From Odobenus rosmarus divergens (Eukaryota > Chordata > Mammalia > Carnivora > Odobenidae), in the NCBI RefSeq assembly GCF_000321225.1, contig NW_004450302.1:1009173-1073172 (forward strand): a stretch of 64,000 nt of DNA, given 5' to 3'. Each line of letters begins with the position of its first letter. Position 1 is the stretch's first letter. Position numbers and translations under genes: made by a program. Below the pieces are notes generated by a model. It searched no databases. It was not told where the DNA came from and was given only the letters and a program-made list of their open reading frames with translations. Below are positions 34,444-44,504 of the stretch, one piece after another.

Positions 34444-34509
34444 ACACTATATCAAAAACTAATGATGTAATGTATGGTGATTAACATAACAATAAAAATA
34501 AAAAAAAAT
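34444..34509 (+). mobile_element. Extremely 5'-truncated L1 3' end (66 bp)
   Basis: Only the last 66 bases of a carnivore L1 (ATCAAAAACTAATGATGTAA then ATAACAATAAAAAT), flanked by a perfect 15-bp target-site duplication AAAGTTTCTCTCCCG at 34429-34443 and 34510-34524. Confidence 0.93.
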
Positions 34510-34831
34510 AAAGTTTCTCTCCCGTAAAGTTAGCCTTTTTTCCCCTTCTCCATACTGTACTGTTTTTGTGCGTAACGTTTCATTTCTCTTTCCTCTTGGA
34601 CAAAGTACATGCAGACTTGTACATTGCTCAAGAAACAAATGGGCCCGGGCGTTAGTGTCACATACATAGGACGGATTTGAGGCACTGTTTCCAGTTCTGT
34701 CACATTTCCACCAGTTCCAAAATGCATGTTTCTATGGAGATCCAGCCCTTCCCTCCCGCCCCCCAGCAGTAGAAGCTCTTCCTCCTCTGTACGGGTCAGC
34801 CTCAGCGTGACCTTTACCCTTCTCTTCCCAG

Positions 34832-35007
34832 AAAACTCCAAAGGCTGAGTTCCAAGTTCTGGACATGGTAGACTCAAAGGGAATGTTGACAGTGAAACTG
34901 CCCAAAGAAATAACAACTGTAGGGGCCTTCCACAGGTCCCACAAGCAGAGAGTCAAGATATTGGAGCCCCGGATACCCCAACAATGTCTGGATTCTCTTG
35001 AGCACTG
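34832..35007 (+). pseudogene. GSDMB: GSDMB relic, exon 2 with missing donor
   Basis: Acceptor CTCTTCCCAG, then a frame with KAEFQVLDMVDSKGMLTVKL and ITTVGAFHRSHKQR. At the expected end the sequence is GCACTG|GGAGGC, so the donor GT is absent. The nearest downstream GTs join the next exon in the wrong phase. Confidence 0.8.
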
Positions 35008-35717
35008 GGAGGCTGGTGTTGGGCAGCGTGGGGAGGAAGAGGGGGAGCGCCCATTTGGAGCACCGCGGGCATCTGAGGTGAAGATGTCCCGGCCGGTGCA
35101 GCCCCTCACGCCCTACTCCCAAGCCTCCCCGAGCCCGCTCCTCACTCCAGCCTGCCATCCTCTTACCCCTTCAGGAAGCCTTCTCATTTTTCCTGGATCA
35201 GCCTCCAGGAAACCTTCAGACACCCCCAACTCAGTCGCATCCTGCTAGCCTCCAGGGTGATTGATTCCTCCGACTTGGACCAAAACCTGCTGGTTTCAAG
35301 AGGCCACTCTCCTTGTTCTCCTACTGAGTTGCCCAGATCTGTGCTTTGTGCAGCTTCACTCTGCCTGTGGCAAGCCATGCTGCCTCCCTCGCGACCGGGC
35401 GGGACTGGCTTCACTAACCGCTGTGTTTATCCCCAGCGTGCCGTAGGTGCTCAGTATGACAGCCGAAATGAAGGGCAATGAAATCAAAGTACTCCTGCAC
35501 AGAATGTTTCCTGCACAGAAACTGCCACCACCCCACCCCACCAGGGTAGTGCTCACAGAGCGCCACAGAGGTTCTGATGGCCCTGGGCATGGTGCCTCCA
35601 AGGGACTTAGAGGGACATCACCAGCCTTCCCCCTCAGCAGGGATTTTGTTGTTGGTGTATTTTCTTTCCCTGCTGAAGTTGTCGGAAACTGTGGAGCAGC
35701 TCAAGGGAGGAGACTCA

Positions 35718-35796
35718 GCCTTGCTCCAGGGCTAGCCCTCCTTGAGAGTGGTGAGACTCAACCTTGTTCAGGGCTAGCCCTCCTTGAGTGCGGTGA
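35718..35796. repeat. Tandem duplication of about 40 bp
   Basis: GAGACTCA(G/A)CCTTG followed by AGGGCTAGCCCTCCTTGAG occurs twice in succession within a GSDMB intron. Confidence 0.85.
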
Positions 35797-36269
35797 TGCC
35801 TTTTGTTTTCCTTTTTTAATTAAAAAATGAAAGGCTTACACTGAAATTTTACTGGTCCTTTGAACTACCCCTCCCTACCATAGTGTTGCTGGGGAGGGGT
35901 CTTTGGAGTTTTTCTAAGGGAGCTCAGTTTTTTCTAGAATGCCTGTTGTTTCTAGAATGAAGCTCTGTGGTGTGTGTGTATAAAGAATTAGGGGGAGGTT
36001 ATTAGGTAGAGGGAGTTTAGCAGAGGCAAGGATGTAGGTCTGAGTTGCCCAGATCTGTGCTTGCCCAGATCTGAGGGTCTTTTGGTTGCAAATTTGGATA
36101 AAGTTCCATGAAGCTATTTTTATATCCTTATGGAATCAAAGATGTCTTCTGGAGCCCAGGGCTGTGGACAGTGTGGCCAGGTCCCAGGGACCAACGTGAG
36201 GAATTGGAGCCCCATCTCAGAGAAGTGGGTGTTATGACCTTGGAAAATGCCTGTCTCAGTGCCATGGGA

Positions 36270-36480
36270 AGGGCCCATGCTTTGGACTCATACAGACTAG
36301 GGTTTGAATTCCAACTCTACACTTCCTAGCTGTGTGACCCTGGACCATTCACAACCTGTTTCTAGGCCTCAATTTCCTCATGAGAAATGGGTGCAGTTCT
36401 GCCTACATCATAGCATTGTGGTGAGGGGGCAGCGAAACGATGTGGGGAGTATCTCATGGTGCTGGCACACTATAATCTTC
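36270..36480 (-). repeat. MIR relic
   Basis: TTTGGACTCATACAGACTAG, GTGTGACCCTGGACC, TCAATTTCCTCATGAGAAAT and CATAGCATTGTGG are in MIR order. Confidence 0.8.
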
Positions 36481-36691
36481 CAGAGATGCTACTGAGTTCC
36501 CTTCCCACCTCCTACTTCCTTGCCCCTACCGTGGGTACAGTGAACTATGATGGGGTGCCATGTGCCTTGGTTTTCCAGCCTCAGAGACCCTCCATCTCAA
36601 ATAGGAACTAGCTGAAGGAGAGGGAGAAATGTCACTGGCAGGTGGGGCTCCTGGGATCCTGAGCTCTAATCCCCCGCTCTGCTCCCTCCAG

Positions 36692-36841
36692 GAAGCTGAG
36701 GAGAAGACTCCCCACTTTGTTGCAATCAATCCAGAGAATGAGAGCAGACCTTTATCTGGTGACAGAGATTCTGGAGATGGCAAGGAAGGAAACCCTGAAG
36801 AGTGAACGGCTGTGTATGTTGTGGAGCGGGGTGAACGCAAG
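36692..36841 (+). pseudogene. GSDMB: GSDMB relic, exon 3
   Basis: Acceptor GCTCCCTCCAG and donor GCAAG|GTTAGG. The frame from 36693 reads KLRRRLPTLLQSI and RADLYLVTEILEMARKETLK without a stop, matching the gasdermin (N/D)LYLVTE strand segment. Confidence 0.88.
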
Positions 36842-37209
36842 GTTAGGACCCTGGGGGGCAGGGCCTGTGAGCGAACCAAGCCTTGAACCACCCACGGTAG
36901 GTCAGGGGATGCCAGCCCAGACCCCAGGCTCTTCAGCTGTTCTTCCAGACCTCCCTGAGCAATCTCAACTGCTCCTGGGCCTTCTTAGGCCTTCTCTTCT
37001 AGCTCCAAGAAAGTGTGTGTAGCATTGCTAAGTCCCTCCGCTGTTACTCTCATGTGATGCTCTGTTTTCATTTGCTTCTCAGCGTTTCCTACGGTTCATA
37101 ATTACATGAGGATTTTTTGCTTATTGTCTGCCTCCCTTTCTGAGAGATAGGAAGGCAGGAGCCACAGTGCCTGGAATAAAAAGGTCCTCAATAAACATTT
37201 ATTGAATCA

Positions 37210-37640
37210 ACAGTGGAAAGAACATGAGTTTTGGGGTCAGATGTGGGTTCATATTTCAGCTCTGCTACTGTGTACACTGTGAAACTGGCTTACCTACTGA
37301 TCCTTTTTTTTTTTAAGGTTTTATTTATTTGACAGAGTGAGTGAGAGCACGCGCCTGCGCGCATGAGCACATGAGCAGGGGGAGGGGCAGAGGGAAGGGG
37401 AGGGGCAGAGGGAAAGGGAGGGGCAGACTCCCCACCGAGCAGGGGGCCGAACTGCGGGGGATCCCAGAACCCTGGGATCATGACCTGAGCCAAAGTCAGA
37501 TGCTCATCCCATTGAGCCACCCAGGCGCCCCTACTGATCTGTTTTGAGTCTCGGTTCTCTCATCTGTAAAACGGGGATTGTTTGGGAGATCTAGCAAGAT
37601 AACCACGCAAAGCACCTAGGGATTAATCAGTATGAGCTCT
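37210..37640 (-). repeat. MIR relic split by a CAN-SINE
   Basis: MIR phrases before the SINE (TTCATATTTCAGCTCTGCTA, at about 37249) and after it (TCTGTAAAACGGGGATTG, at about 37563) are two halves of one older element. Confidence 0.75.
37303..37530 (-). repeat. CAN-SINE
   Basis: Minus copy nested in a MIR. Target-site duplication CTACTGATC at 37294-37302 and 37531-37539. Its middle carries expanded GGGGCAGAGGGAA units. Confidence 0.94.
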
Positions 37641-37658
37641 TTTCTCCTAACACCAAAG

Positions 37659-37735
37659 GTCAGCGACCAACCTCCTAAAGGGGGTCCTGGGCTATTGAGT
37701 AAAGCAGCTCATCTTCCCCAGCCTGGGGAGAATGA
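37659..37735 (+). pseudogene. GSDMB: GSDMB relic, exon 4 with TGA
   Basis: Acceptor AACACCAAAG joins exon 3 in phase. The frame reads ATNLLKGVLGY, then TGA at 37696-37698, then VKQLIFPSLGRM. Residues align one to one on both sides of the stop with the gasdermin B segment, where an arginine stands at the stop position (CGA to TGA is the likely change). Donor ATGA|GTAAG is good. Confidence 0.85.
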
Positions 37736-38107
37736 GTAAGCAAGGCCTGGTGGGGGCAGGGGAGGTTGGGGGGAGGTTCAGCTAGGCTCTGTGTCAGCCT
37801 GGAGGGGCCCTGGTGAGCTTGAAGGTAGGGGGAAGTTCCAGGGAAGGGGGAGGGCTCAGGGCTGGGTAGGAGGACTGAGGTTCCTTGCTCAGACACCCAG
37901 GATTTGCCCCACCATGATACAAATCCTTCCCTAGCTAGAGGTGTTAATGCCTATCTCTTTCTGAGTTTGTTTTCATTTTTTGTTTTGGTGAGGGGCAGTG
38001 TAAGGATTGGGGAGAGACATGAAAGAGGAACTTACAGAGACAGAGAAAGAACTTGTCTTTCTGAGAACTGGTTCTCTTTCTCTCTCTCTCTCTCTCTCTG
38101 GCACTAG

Positions 38108-38152
38108 TTTAGATAATTTGTTTCTTGGGCAACACAAAAGCCTTTCCAGAAG
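38108..38152 (+). pseudogene. GSDMB: GSDMB relic, linker exon
   Basis: After a (CT)n tract and GGCACTAG, the frame LDNLFLGQHKSLSRR aligns with the gasdermin B linker. Donor AGAAG|GTGAGT is strong. The upstream boundary and phase are uncertain because the CT tract has overrun the acceptor. Confidence 0.7.
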
Positions 38153-38526
38153 GTGAGTGGCTTCTAGGCCTTCTGTTCATCCTTCCAGAATGGGCAAGGA
38201 TACTGTTTTTAAAAGAGCGTAACAAATGGCCCGGAATTATAGGGTTCTTAGGGTTGAGAATGGGATAGGGTGCCCCCGGGGGTGGGAACTGTGGTGTGGG
38301 CAGGAAAAAAACCCTGCCTATTGGAGCAGGTTGGATTGCACGTTGGCCTAGGGTTTCCAGGCTCTGACAACTTTGACTTGAGGTGTCTGGGAAGAAGGAT
38401 GCTTTATTTTAACAGGAAAAGATTAGAAGAAGGAAAGAGACAGAAAAGTGGTCTCATGAAGAGTGGGGTCTGCAGGGGCCTTGGTGATAATGGAGCTTGT
38501 TGGCTGGGTAGGTTGAGTTTTTTGTT

Positions 38527-38724
38527 TTTTTTTTTTAAGATTTTTATTTATTTATTTGAGAGAGAGAGAGAGAAAGAACATGAACAGGGGGAGCAGCAGA
38601 GGGAGAGGGAGAAACAGACTCTGTACTGAACACAGAGCCTGACGCGGGGCTTGATCCCAGGACCTCGAGATCATGACCTGAGCCAAAGGCAGCTGCTTAA
38701 CAGACTGAGCCACCCAGGCGCCCC
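38527..38724 (-). repeat. CAN-SINE
   Basis: Minus copy with a T-rich reverse tail and a GAGCCACCCAGGCGCCCC head. A clear target-site duplication was not found. It ends only 36 bases before the next GSDMB exon. Confidence 0.92.
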
Positions 38725-38760
38725 AAGGGTAAGTCAAACTCTTAATTGCTGTCTCTATAG

Positions 38761-38880
38761 GGAAGTCCTTGAGTTTAGAGGATTTTAGAAACATGAAGGA
38801 GAAGGAGCAGGACATGGTGGGAGGCCTCTAGGATCTGACTGAGAAGGAACAAAAAGATGTGCTAAGCTGCCTCAGAGGGC
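38761..38880 (+). pseudogene. GSDMB: GSDMB relic exon with TAG
   Basis: Acceptor GTCTCTATAG. The frame KSLSLEDFRNMKEKEQDM runs to TAG at 38829-38831, then continues DLTEKEQKDVLSCL, matching the first helix region of the C-terminal domain. The donor is weak (GCA|GTTGCC). In human this region is alternatively spliced. Confidence 0.8.
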
Positions 38881-38939
38881 AGTTGCCACTCTCTGCTAAA
38901 GTGGGACTGGTGCTCATCTCCCCCATTTGCTGGCCCTAG

Positions 38940-39086
38940 GTGTTTGAGGTCCTGATCTCTGGGTCTAGACTCATCTAGAGATGGAGGGTCTAGCAGGTCT
39001 TCTCATAAGTAGCCTTTTCAATGCTGCTGGGTTCTTGGTAAAGGCACATACAGAATCCATTCTGGATATCCTGGATGCTTTGATTA
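38940..39086 (+). pseudogene. GSDMB: GSDMB relic exon with frame change
   Basis: Acceptor CTGGCCCTAG. The first part reads VFEVLISG, then a TAG at 38976-38978. The remainder, from an ATG at 38981, reads LISSLFNAAGFLVKAH and ILDILDALI in another frame. The two parts are 41 bases apart start to start, not a multiple of three. Donor ATTA|GTGAGG. Confidence 0.83.
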
Positions 39087-39482
39087 GTGAGGAGGGATGT
39101 GGCTGTATGCTGGTGTGGATGAATTTCAGAGCAGAGGGGTCTGTGGGGATTCAAATCCTAGGAGGAAGGGGCCATACATTGCCTTTTACATTTTGTGCAT
39201 GATAGACCTTCACATTTTAGAACCTGGCCATTTTCCCTAGGCCAGGGATTAGGGGATGCCTCCTCTACCTCCTGGCACAGTCTGACCTCCTGCAGGCTTA
39301 AGAGGGAAGCAGGCGCCATAGCAAGAGCCCATTTGGAATAACTCATCTATCACTGCCAGGGGCCCTCTGGAACCTCCTTCTGATGCTTGTCCCAGGTCTG
39401 ACGAGACACTGAAGCCCCGTCCCACTGTGTGCTTCTCCTCTCTGCCAGCCACCCTATTCACCCTCTTTTTTTGCCTCCAAAG

Positions 39483-39550
39483 CGTCTGAGGAGCAGCTTC
39501 TTGTGGCTGAGGCCCTAGAGAAGGGGACCCTGCCCCTGTTGAAGGACCAG
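39483..39550 (+). pseudogene. GSDMB: GSDMB relic, penultimate exon
   Basis: Acceptor TTTTTTTGCCTCCAAAG and donor CAG|GTAAGA. Frame SEEQLLVAEALEKGTLPLL is intact and highly conserved. Confidence 0.88.
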
Positions 39551-39988
39551 GTAAGACAGCCTGGGCTGAGGGCCAGGGTCATAGCAGAAGTGAATGGCCA
39601 TGCTCTCAAGGGACTCAGAAGTCCCAGGGTACAGTTCTTCCTACTTCGTAGCTCTCTGTCAGCTCGCATCCATTCAGCTGGCCTGTGGCAATTCCCTGGA
39701 ACACTTGGTTTCCAAGACAACTTGGGGTGGGCTTTTTAGACTCTGTTGCTAGCCTATGGGTGGGGTGGGGGTGGAGCTGTTAGTCCCAGGATGACAGTGC
39801 CAACACTGATTAGCAGTGCCTGTCACTATGTTGAGAGAGTATAAGGCTTTCCAGGATCTGCAGGAAAAAGTGCCATAATGGATTACTACATCTGCCACCA
39901 CCCAGGATCAAGAAGTGTGGCCAAGTATTTGCCATTTCTGGTATGTTTCCTTGTTCCTAGCTTTACAGTCTGGTGTGTTTCTTTCCAG

Positions 39989-40131
39989 GTGGATCTGTCC
40001 TGGAGCAGAACTGGAATGAGCAGCCCCATGATATGGGCTGGGACCCTGACGCACGACTTCTCTGTGCCCTCTATGTTGCTCTCTCCCTCCTGCTGCGGCT
40101 CGGTGAGAAGCTGACCTCAGTGCCTTCCTAA
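39989..40131 (+). pseudogene. GSDMB: GSDMB relic, last exon, one-base loss
   Basis: Acceptor TTTCTTTCCAG. The homologous frame begins at 39991 ([27 protein letters not shown]) and stops with TAA at 40129-40131. The previous exon ends in phase 0, so two leading bases put this frame out of register, as if one base was lost near 39990. Confidence 0.8.
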
Positions 40132-40477
40132 CTATCTGTTAGCCCTTGAACCATTCTTCCCACAAGCCTCTGGGTGCTCCCCTCTCAGGCCATCCCTGAC
40201 CCCCAGTCCCCCCCGACCTCCCCTCCCGCCCCCCGTCACCAGAACAGTGTCTTTATAACAAACAGCCGACTATTTTTCAATACATTACTTCCCCTACATG
40301 ATAATGTCCAAAAATCAGCCTGGATCGTATGCATGGGCTTCTGACTAAAAGTGGCAGATTGGTCATATTAATTTTCTCTCCCTCTTGAAACCTCACTAAA
40401 TAAAGTAAAACAATAGAAAAGATGTAAACACACAATGATACAGAGAACGGGGCAGCAGATAAGAGATTCTAACACAT

Positions 40478-40678
40478 CTGGGCGCCTGGGTGGCTCAGTT
40501 GGTTAAGCGACTGCCTTCGGCTCAGGTCATGATCCTGGAGTCCCGGGATTGAGTCCCACATCGGGCTCCCTGCTCAGCAGGGAGTCTGCTTCTCCCTCTG
40601 ACCCTCTTCCCTCTTGTGCTCTCTATCTCTCATTCTCTCTCTCTCAATAAATAAATAAAATCTTAAAAAAAAAAAAAG
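40478..40678 (+). repeat. CAN-SINE
   Basis: Plus copy. The 16-bp target-site duplication AGAGATTCTAACACAT is at 40462-40477 and 40679-40694. Confidence 0.96.
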
Positions 40679-40799
40679 AGAGATTCTAACACATATTCGG
40701 AAACTAGAAGGTAATTAAAGGTATTCAAGCCGGGAGGTGTGGGCCTGAGGGGAGCAGGGAGTGTGGGAGGAGAATGCTGTTCTCTCATCATGAACCTTT

Positions 40800-42600
40800 T
40801 CTCTTTAATATTTTTTAAGACAAGGTAATTAAAAGTAAAAGAAATATATGCTTGTTGTAAAGTATTTCAAATATTTCTCAAAGTCAAAGGTGATCTCCCC
40901 TTCTTCCTCTAATATAACCACGGTTAACAATTTGGGGCTACGTTAACAGTCTTCCTGTGAAGCAGTGTCTAAAATGGTAATTTAAACACGAAGCTAGGAT
41001 GATATAACAAATTTGATTTCTGTCTTTGGTACTCGAGTTGTTTTTTCTTTTAGATTGGTAAAAATATTATATGTAACAGGACTTCTCATAAATGCTGTTG
41101 GGAGTGAACTGCTTTAGAAAATTGTTTGACGGTATCTACTAAATCTAAACACATGCCTATGAGCCAGCCACTCCACTTCCTAGGCACATACCCAAGAGAA
41201 AGGAGTGCATGTCTCCACCAAAAGACACACATATACAAAAACATGAGCTTGGGGGCGCCTGGGTGGCTCAGATGGTTAAGCGTCTGCCTTCGGCTCAGGT
41301 CATGATCCCAGGGTCCTGGGATCGAGTCCCGCATCAGGCTCCCTGCTCCTTGGGAGCCTGCTTCTCCCTCTGCCTCTCTCTCTTTCATGAATAAATAAAT
41401 AAAATCTTAAAAAAACAAAACAAAACATGAGCTTAAGAGCCCCAACCTGAACACTACTCAAATGTCCAATAACTTTAGGATGGATACATATATTGTGGCA
41501 TATTTATGCAAGAAAAGAGAACAAATTACTGCTACACATAACAATATGGATGACTTTCACAGGCACAGTGCTAAGCAAATAAATCCAAACACAAAAGAAC
41601 ATATTTATGTTTGAGTCCTCTGAGAGGCAGGTGCCAAAACAGAATTGGATGTGCAAAAGTCTTAGTAAGGGAAGAGCCTGTGAAGAATAAAGGGCAAGGG
41701 AGCAGGAATGGCAAGGCTTCAATGCAGGTCTAAAACCTATGAAAGGAGAGAAGGAGGGAAGGATTGAGTAGGAAGAGTCTCAGACTGCAGGGTACTTCTG
41801 AGAGTCTCTTTGCTCAGACCTGAGCAGAAGTGGTCTACTGGAGGAGTCCCCCATTGGGCAGGATTGGCCAGGCTCTAATATCCACCCCCATGCTCAGCCT
41901 TTGGCTAGAAGCAGCCCAGGAAAGCTTGATCTCAGGAGGGAGATCTACGAGGCAGCAGGTAGAGGCTCTTAGTCAACTGTGCTTCCTGCAGCAGGTTCTC
42001 TTAAAGAAAATCCTCCATGACCACCACAATACTGTATGATTCCATTATATGAGGCTCAAGAGCAGGGAAAAATAAGCAATGGTGGTAGAACTCAAAGTAG
42101 TGGTTATCTTAGTATCTGAATAGTCTTAACTGAGAAGAGGCATAAGGGAATCTTCTGGGGTTCTGGAAATATATAAAGATTCATTGCACTAACATTTAAA
42201 TCAGTATACTTCACTACATTATATATCAATAAAAAAAGTTAAAGAAGTACATAACGTATAATTCCATGTAAATGAAGTGAAAACCAAGCAAAACTAAATG
42301 ATAGTGGTAGAAGTCAGAATAGCGGGGGCAGTACTGGCTTGGAAGGGCCATCAGGGAATCTTCTGGGGAATTGGAAATACTTTATAACTTGATCGGGATA
42401 GTGGTTATGTGGATGTTTACATGTATACAAATTTAATAAGCCATACATTTAAGATCTGGGCACTTTAAGTTTGTTTTTAACTTCATGTTACTGTAAGGTT
42501 TTTTTTTTAACCTCAATAAAATTTTTAATTTAAAAACATTGCATACACATGAAAACATACTTGAACAAAACAGAATATAAAAAATTAAATAAAAATTTCC
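40800..42600 (+). mobile_element. Old L1 3' region with later insertions
   Basis: Sense L1 phrases include ACAATATGGATGACTTTCAC, ACACAAAAGAACATATTTAT, TACTGTATGATTCCATTATA and AGTGGTTATCTTAG. An unidentified block of about 420 bases (41607-42027) splits it. The L1 3' section is partly duplicated: CAATGGTGGTAGAACTC near 42078 and ATAGTGGTAGAAGTCAG near 42301. Confidence 0.7.
41251..41421 (+). repeat. CAN-SINE
   Basis: Plus copy inside the L1. Target-site duplication AAAACATGAGCTT at 41238-41250 and 41422-41434. It closely resembles the copy at 1-188 (CCTTGGGAGCCTGC and CATGAATAAATAAATAAAAT), so it is the same subfamily. Confidence 0.95.
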
Positions 42601-42606
42601 TCTCAA

Positions 42607-42802
42607 GGGGCGCCTGGGTGGCTCAGTCGTTAGGCGTCTGCCTTAGGCTCAGGTCATGATCCCAGGGTCCTGGGATGGAGCCCCGCATCGGGCTCCCTGC
42701 TCGGCGGGAAGCCTGCTTCTCCCTCTGCCACTCCCCCTGCTTGTGTTCCCTCTCTCGCTGTCTCTCTCTGTCAAATAAATAAATAAATCTTAAAAAAATT
42801 TT
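42607..42802 (+). repeat. CAN-SINE
   Basis: Plus copy. Target-site duplication TTTCCTCTCAA at 42596-42606 and 42803-42813. Confidence 0.95.
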
Positions 42803-43200
42803 TTTCCTCTCAAATCCCTTTACCCTATAACATAGTCCCACTTTCTTTAGATAGTCACTAAACTTTAGTTCTTGTTATTATTTAGTTTTAGTTTTTGTTA
42901 TTATTACAACTAAAAATGATATTCTTATATTTGTTCTTGAGTTATTAATTTTAGATAGTATTTATTGACGTCCCAGTACTAAGGAAGAATATTGCAAAGA
43001 ACAGACATTGAACAAGAAGTACAAACTAGGAAGAATGTTATTTAAAAAACACAGGGTACTTATGAAAGTGTTTAGTGAAAGACAACAGGGTGGTCCCCTC
43101 CTACCTGGGACATTGTCCCCTTCCCTCTTCCTTAAATTTGGATTCCAGCCACACCAAACTATTGGCCTTTTATTTGAACATCTGCTTGTACAATGACATG

Positions 43201-43254
43201 CTTGCTTGCTTATTTATTTATTTATTTATTATTTATTTATATTTTGGGGGGGGA
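43201..43254. repeat. (TTTA)n run
   Basis: A TTTA-rich stretch followed by GGGGGGG, next to an old SINE tail that adds a second TTTA run at 43262-43296. Confidence 0.9.
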
Positions 43255-43261
43255 ATTTAAG

Positions 43262-43297
<36 letters not shown>

Positions 43298-43387
43298 GTA
43301 ATCTCTATACCCAATGTGGGGCTTAAACTCATGACCCCGAGATCAAGAGTTGCATGCTCTTCCGACTTAGCCGACCAGGCGTCCCTA
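43255..43387 (-). repeat. Older tRNA-derived carnivore SINE
   Basis: Carries AAGTAATCTCTATACCCAA, GAGATCAAGAGTTGCATGCT and CCGACCAGGCGTCCC, the pattern of the older CAN-SINE subfamily without the (TC)n arm. Confidence 0.88.
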
Positions 43388-44500
43388 CCTTTCCCCACCT
43401 TATCCATCATTTAAGCTACTATACAGATATAGTTTAAGCTATATCTCTTCTTCGGTAGTTATCCCAGTTACCCAAAGAATTGGGTTACTTCTTCTGTATG
43501 GCCCATAACACATTAAATACATCCCAATATGGCACTCATCATATTGTACTGAAATTATTAGTACATATGTCTGTTTCACTAATGTGAAAGTTTCTAGAGA
43601 ACAGGGTTTAAATCTAACTTTTCTTTGCTAGGGCTCTGTAAACAACTGTTTTCTTCAGAAGTACCTTTGAGTTGGGGGAAGATTTGGGAGACAGATCCAG
43701 AATTTCATGAGGCTGGCTCAACTTCAGAACTACCAGTTGCCACTAGGAATTTTTGTTCTGTCCTCTCAGAGTCTCAACAAGGGACTACTTGTCTAAGGGA
43801 GATTACACTGACTCAGAAACTTGAGGTTCATATTTAATCTACAGATTTCCCTTATCTCACATTCCTGATTCCAATGTGAAATTCAATACATTAACTGCAT
43901 ATGTCTGTAAGGAATTTCCTGTTCCAGCTGCTGAAACTGTGATAGAGATGGCTTTGAAATGGGGGCAGTTGGGACAGTCATTACTTGAGCTTGGAGAGAT
44001 GTGGGAGATTCCACTAACTCTTACTCATTCTTCAGAACTCTTAGCTCAAGCAATACCCACTTCTGATAGTTTCTATATCTCTCCAGGCTGAGTTAGAGAC
44101 TTCTAAACACACTGTGCTTACCCTTTGGGGGAAGGAAACCCTTTTGGAGAAATGCTAGTTAAGCTAGCTGGAGGTAGAGACGATCCTATGGAGTTGGATG
44201 TCTTGGATAAGGGGGAAAACTACTTTGTAGGAAACAAATCAGGGAATTTATTGATTTTGCTCCTAAGATGGAGGAAAGGGACAGTGAAAGGAGAAAGAAT
44301 GGAGGGAGAGAAGCACAAGCAAGACAGAAAGAGGCTGAAACTATGTGAGGTGGTAAAAACTTCTAGATATGAGATAGCAGAAGAACATTCAAGAATGGTG
44401 ATACCAAACTTGTTTCTGGAGAAGAGGGTTTAAATCCAGTAAGCTAGATTATTTGCTCTAGCTCTCCCATAGAAAACAATTTAAAATGCTGGTTAAGATA
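43388..44500. other. Unassigned block with short open frames
   Basis: Several short plus-strand frames (43625-43837, 43876-44091, 44125-44433) follow each other. They show no domain I recognise. It may be a degraded retroviral or L1 leader segment; I cannot support a gene. Confidence 0.3.
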
Positions 44501-44504
44501 ATTT

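Larger units (their letters stand above)
31836..40131 (+). pseudogene. GSDMB: Gasdermin B, multiply disabled
   Basis: Nine exon-like blocks in order and on the expected strand downstream of ORMDL3 align with gasdermin B. They are 31836-32072, 34832-35007, 36692-36841, 37659-37735, 38108-38152, 38761-38880, 38940-39086, 39483-39550 and 39989-40131. Intact gasdermin B is a cytosolic protein whose freed N-terminal domain forms membrane pores after granzyme A cleavage, and the C-terminal domain restrains it. Here the first coding exon is intact. The reading frame is then broken by TGA at 37696-37698, TAG at 38829-38831 and TAG at 38976-38978 with a length change, a one-base loss at about 39990, and no GT donor at 35008. 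Splice sites elsewhere are good, so decay may be recent. A truncated product cannot be excluded. Confidence 0.85.

Noticed and set aside
38061..38100. (CT)n tract as part of a coding exon
   Set aside because: It is a simple-repeat pyrimidine tract just before the GSDMB linker exon; it serves at most as an overlong acceptor tract.
43625..44433. Chain of three plus-strand frames as a spliced gene
   Set aside because: No recognised domain, no coherent donor/acceptor set, and it lies among degraded repeats.
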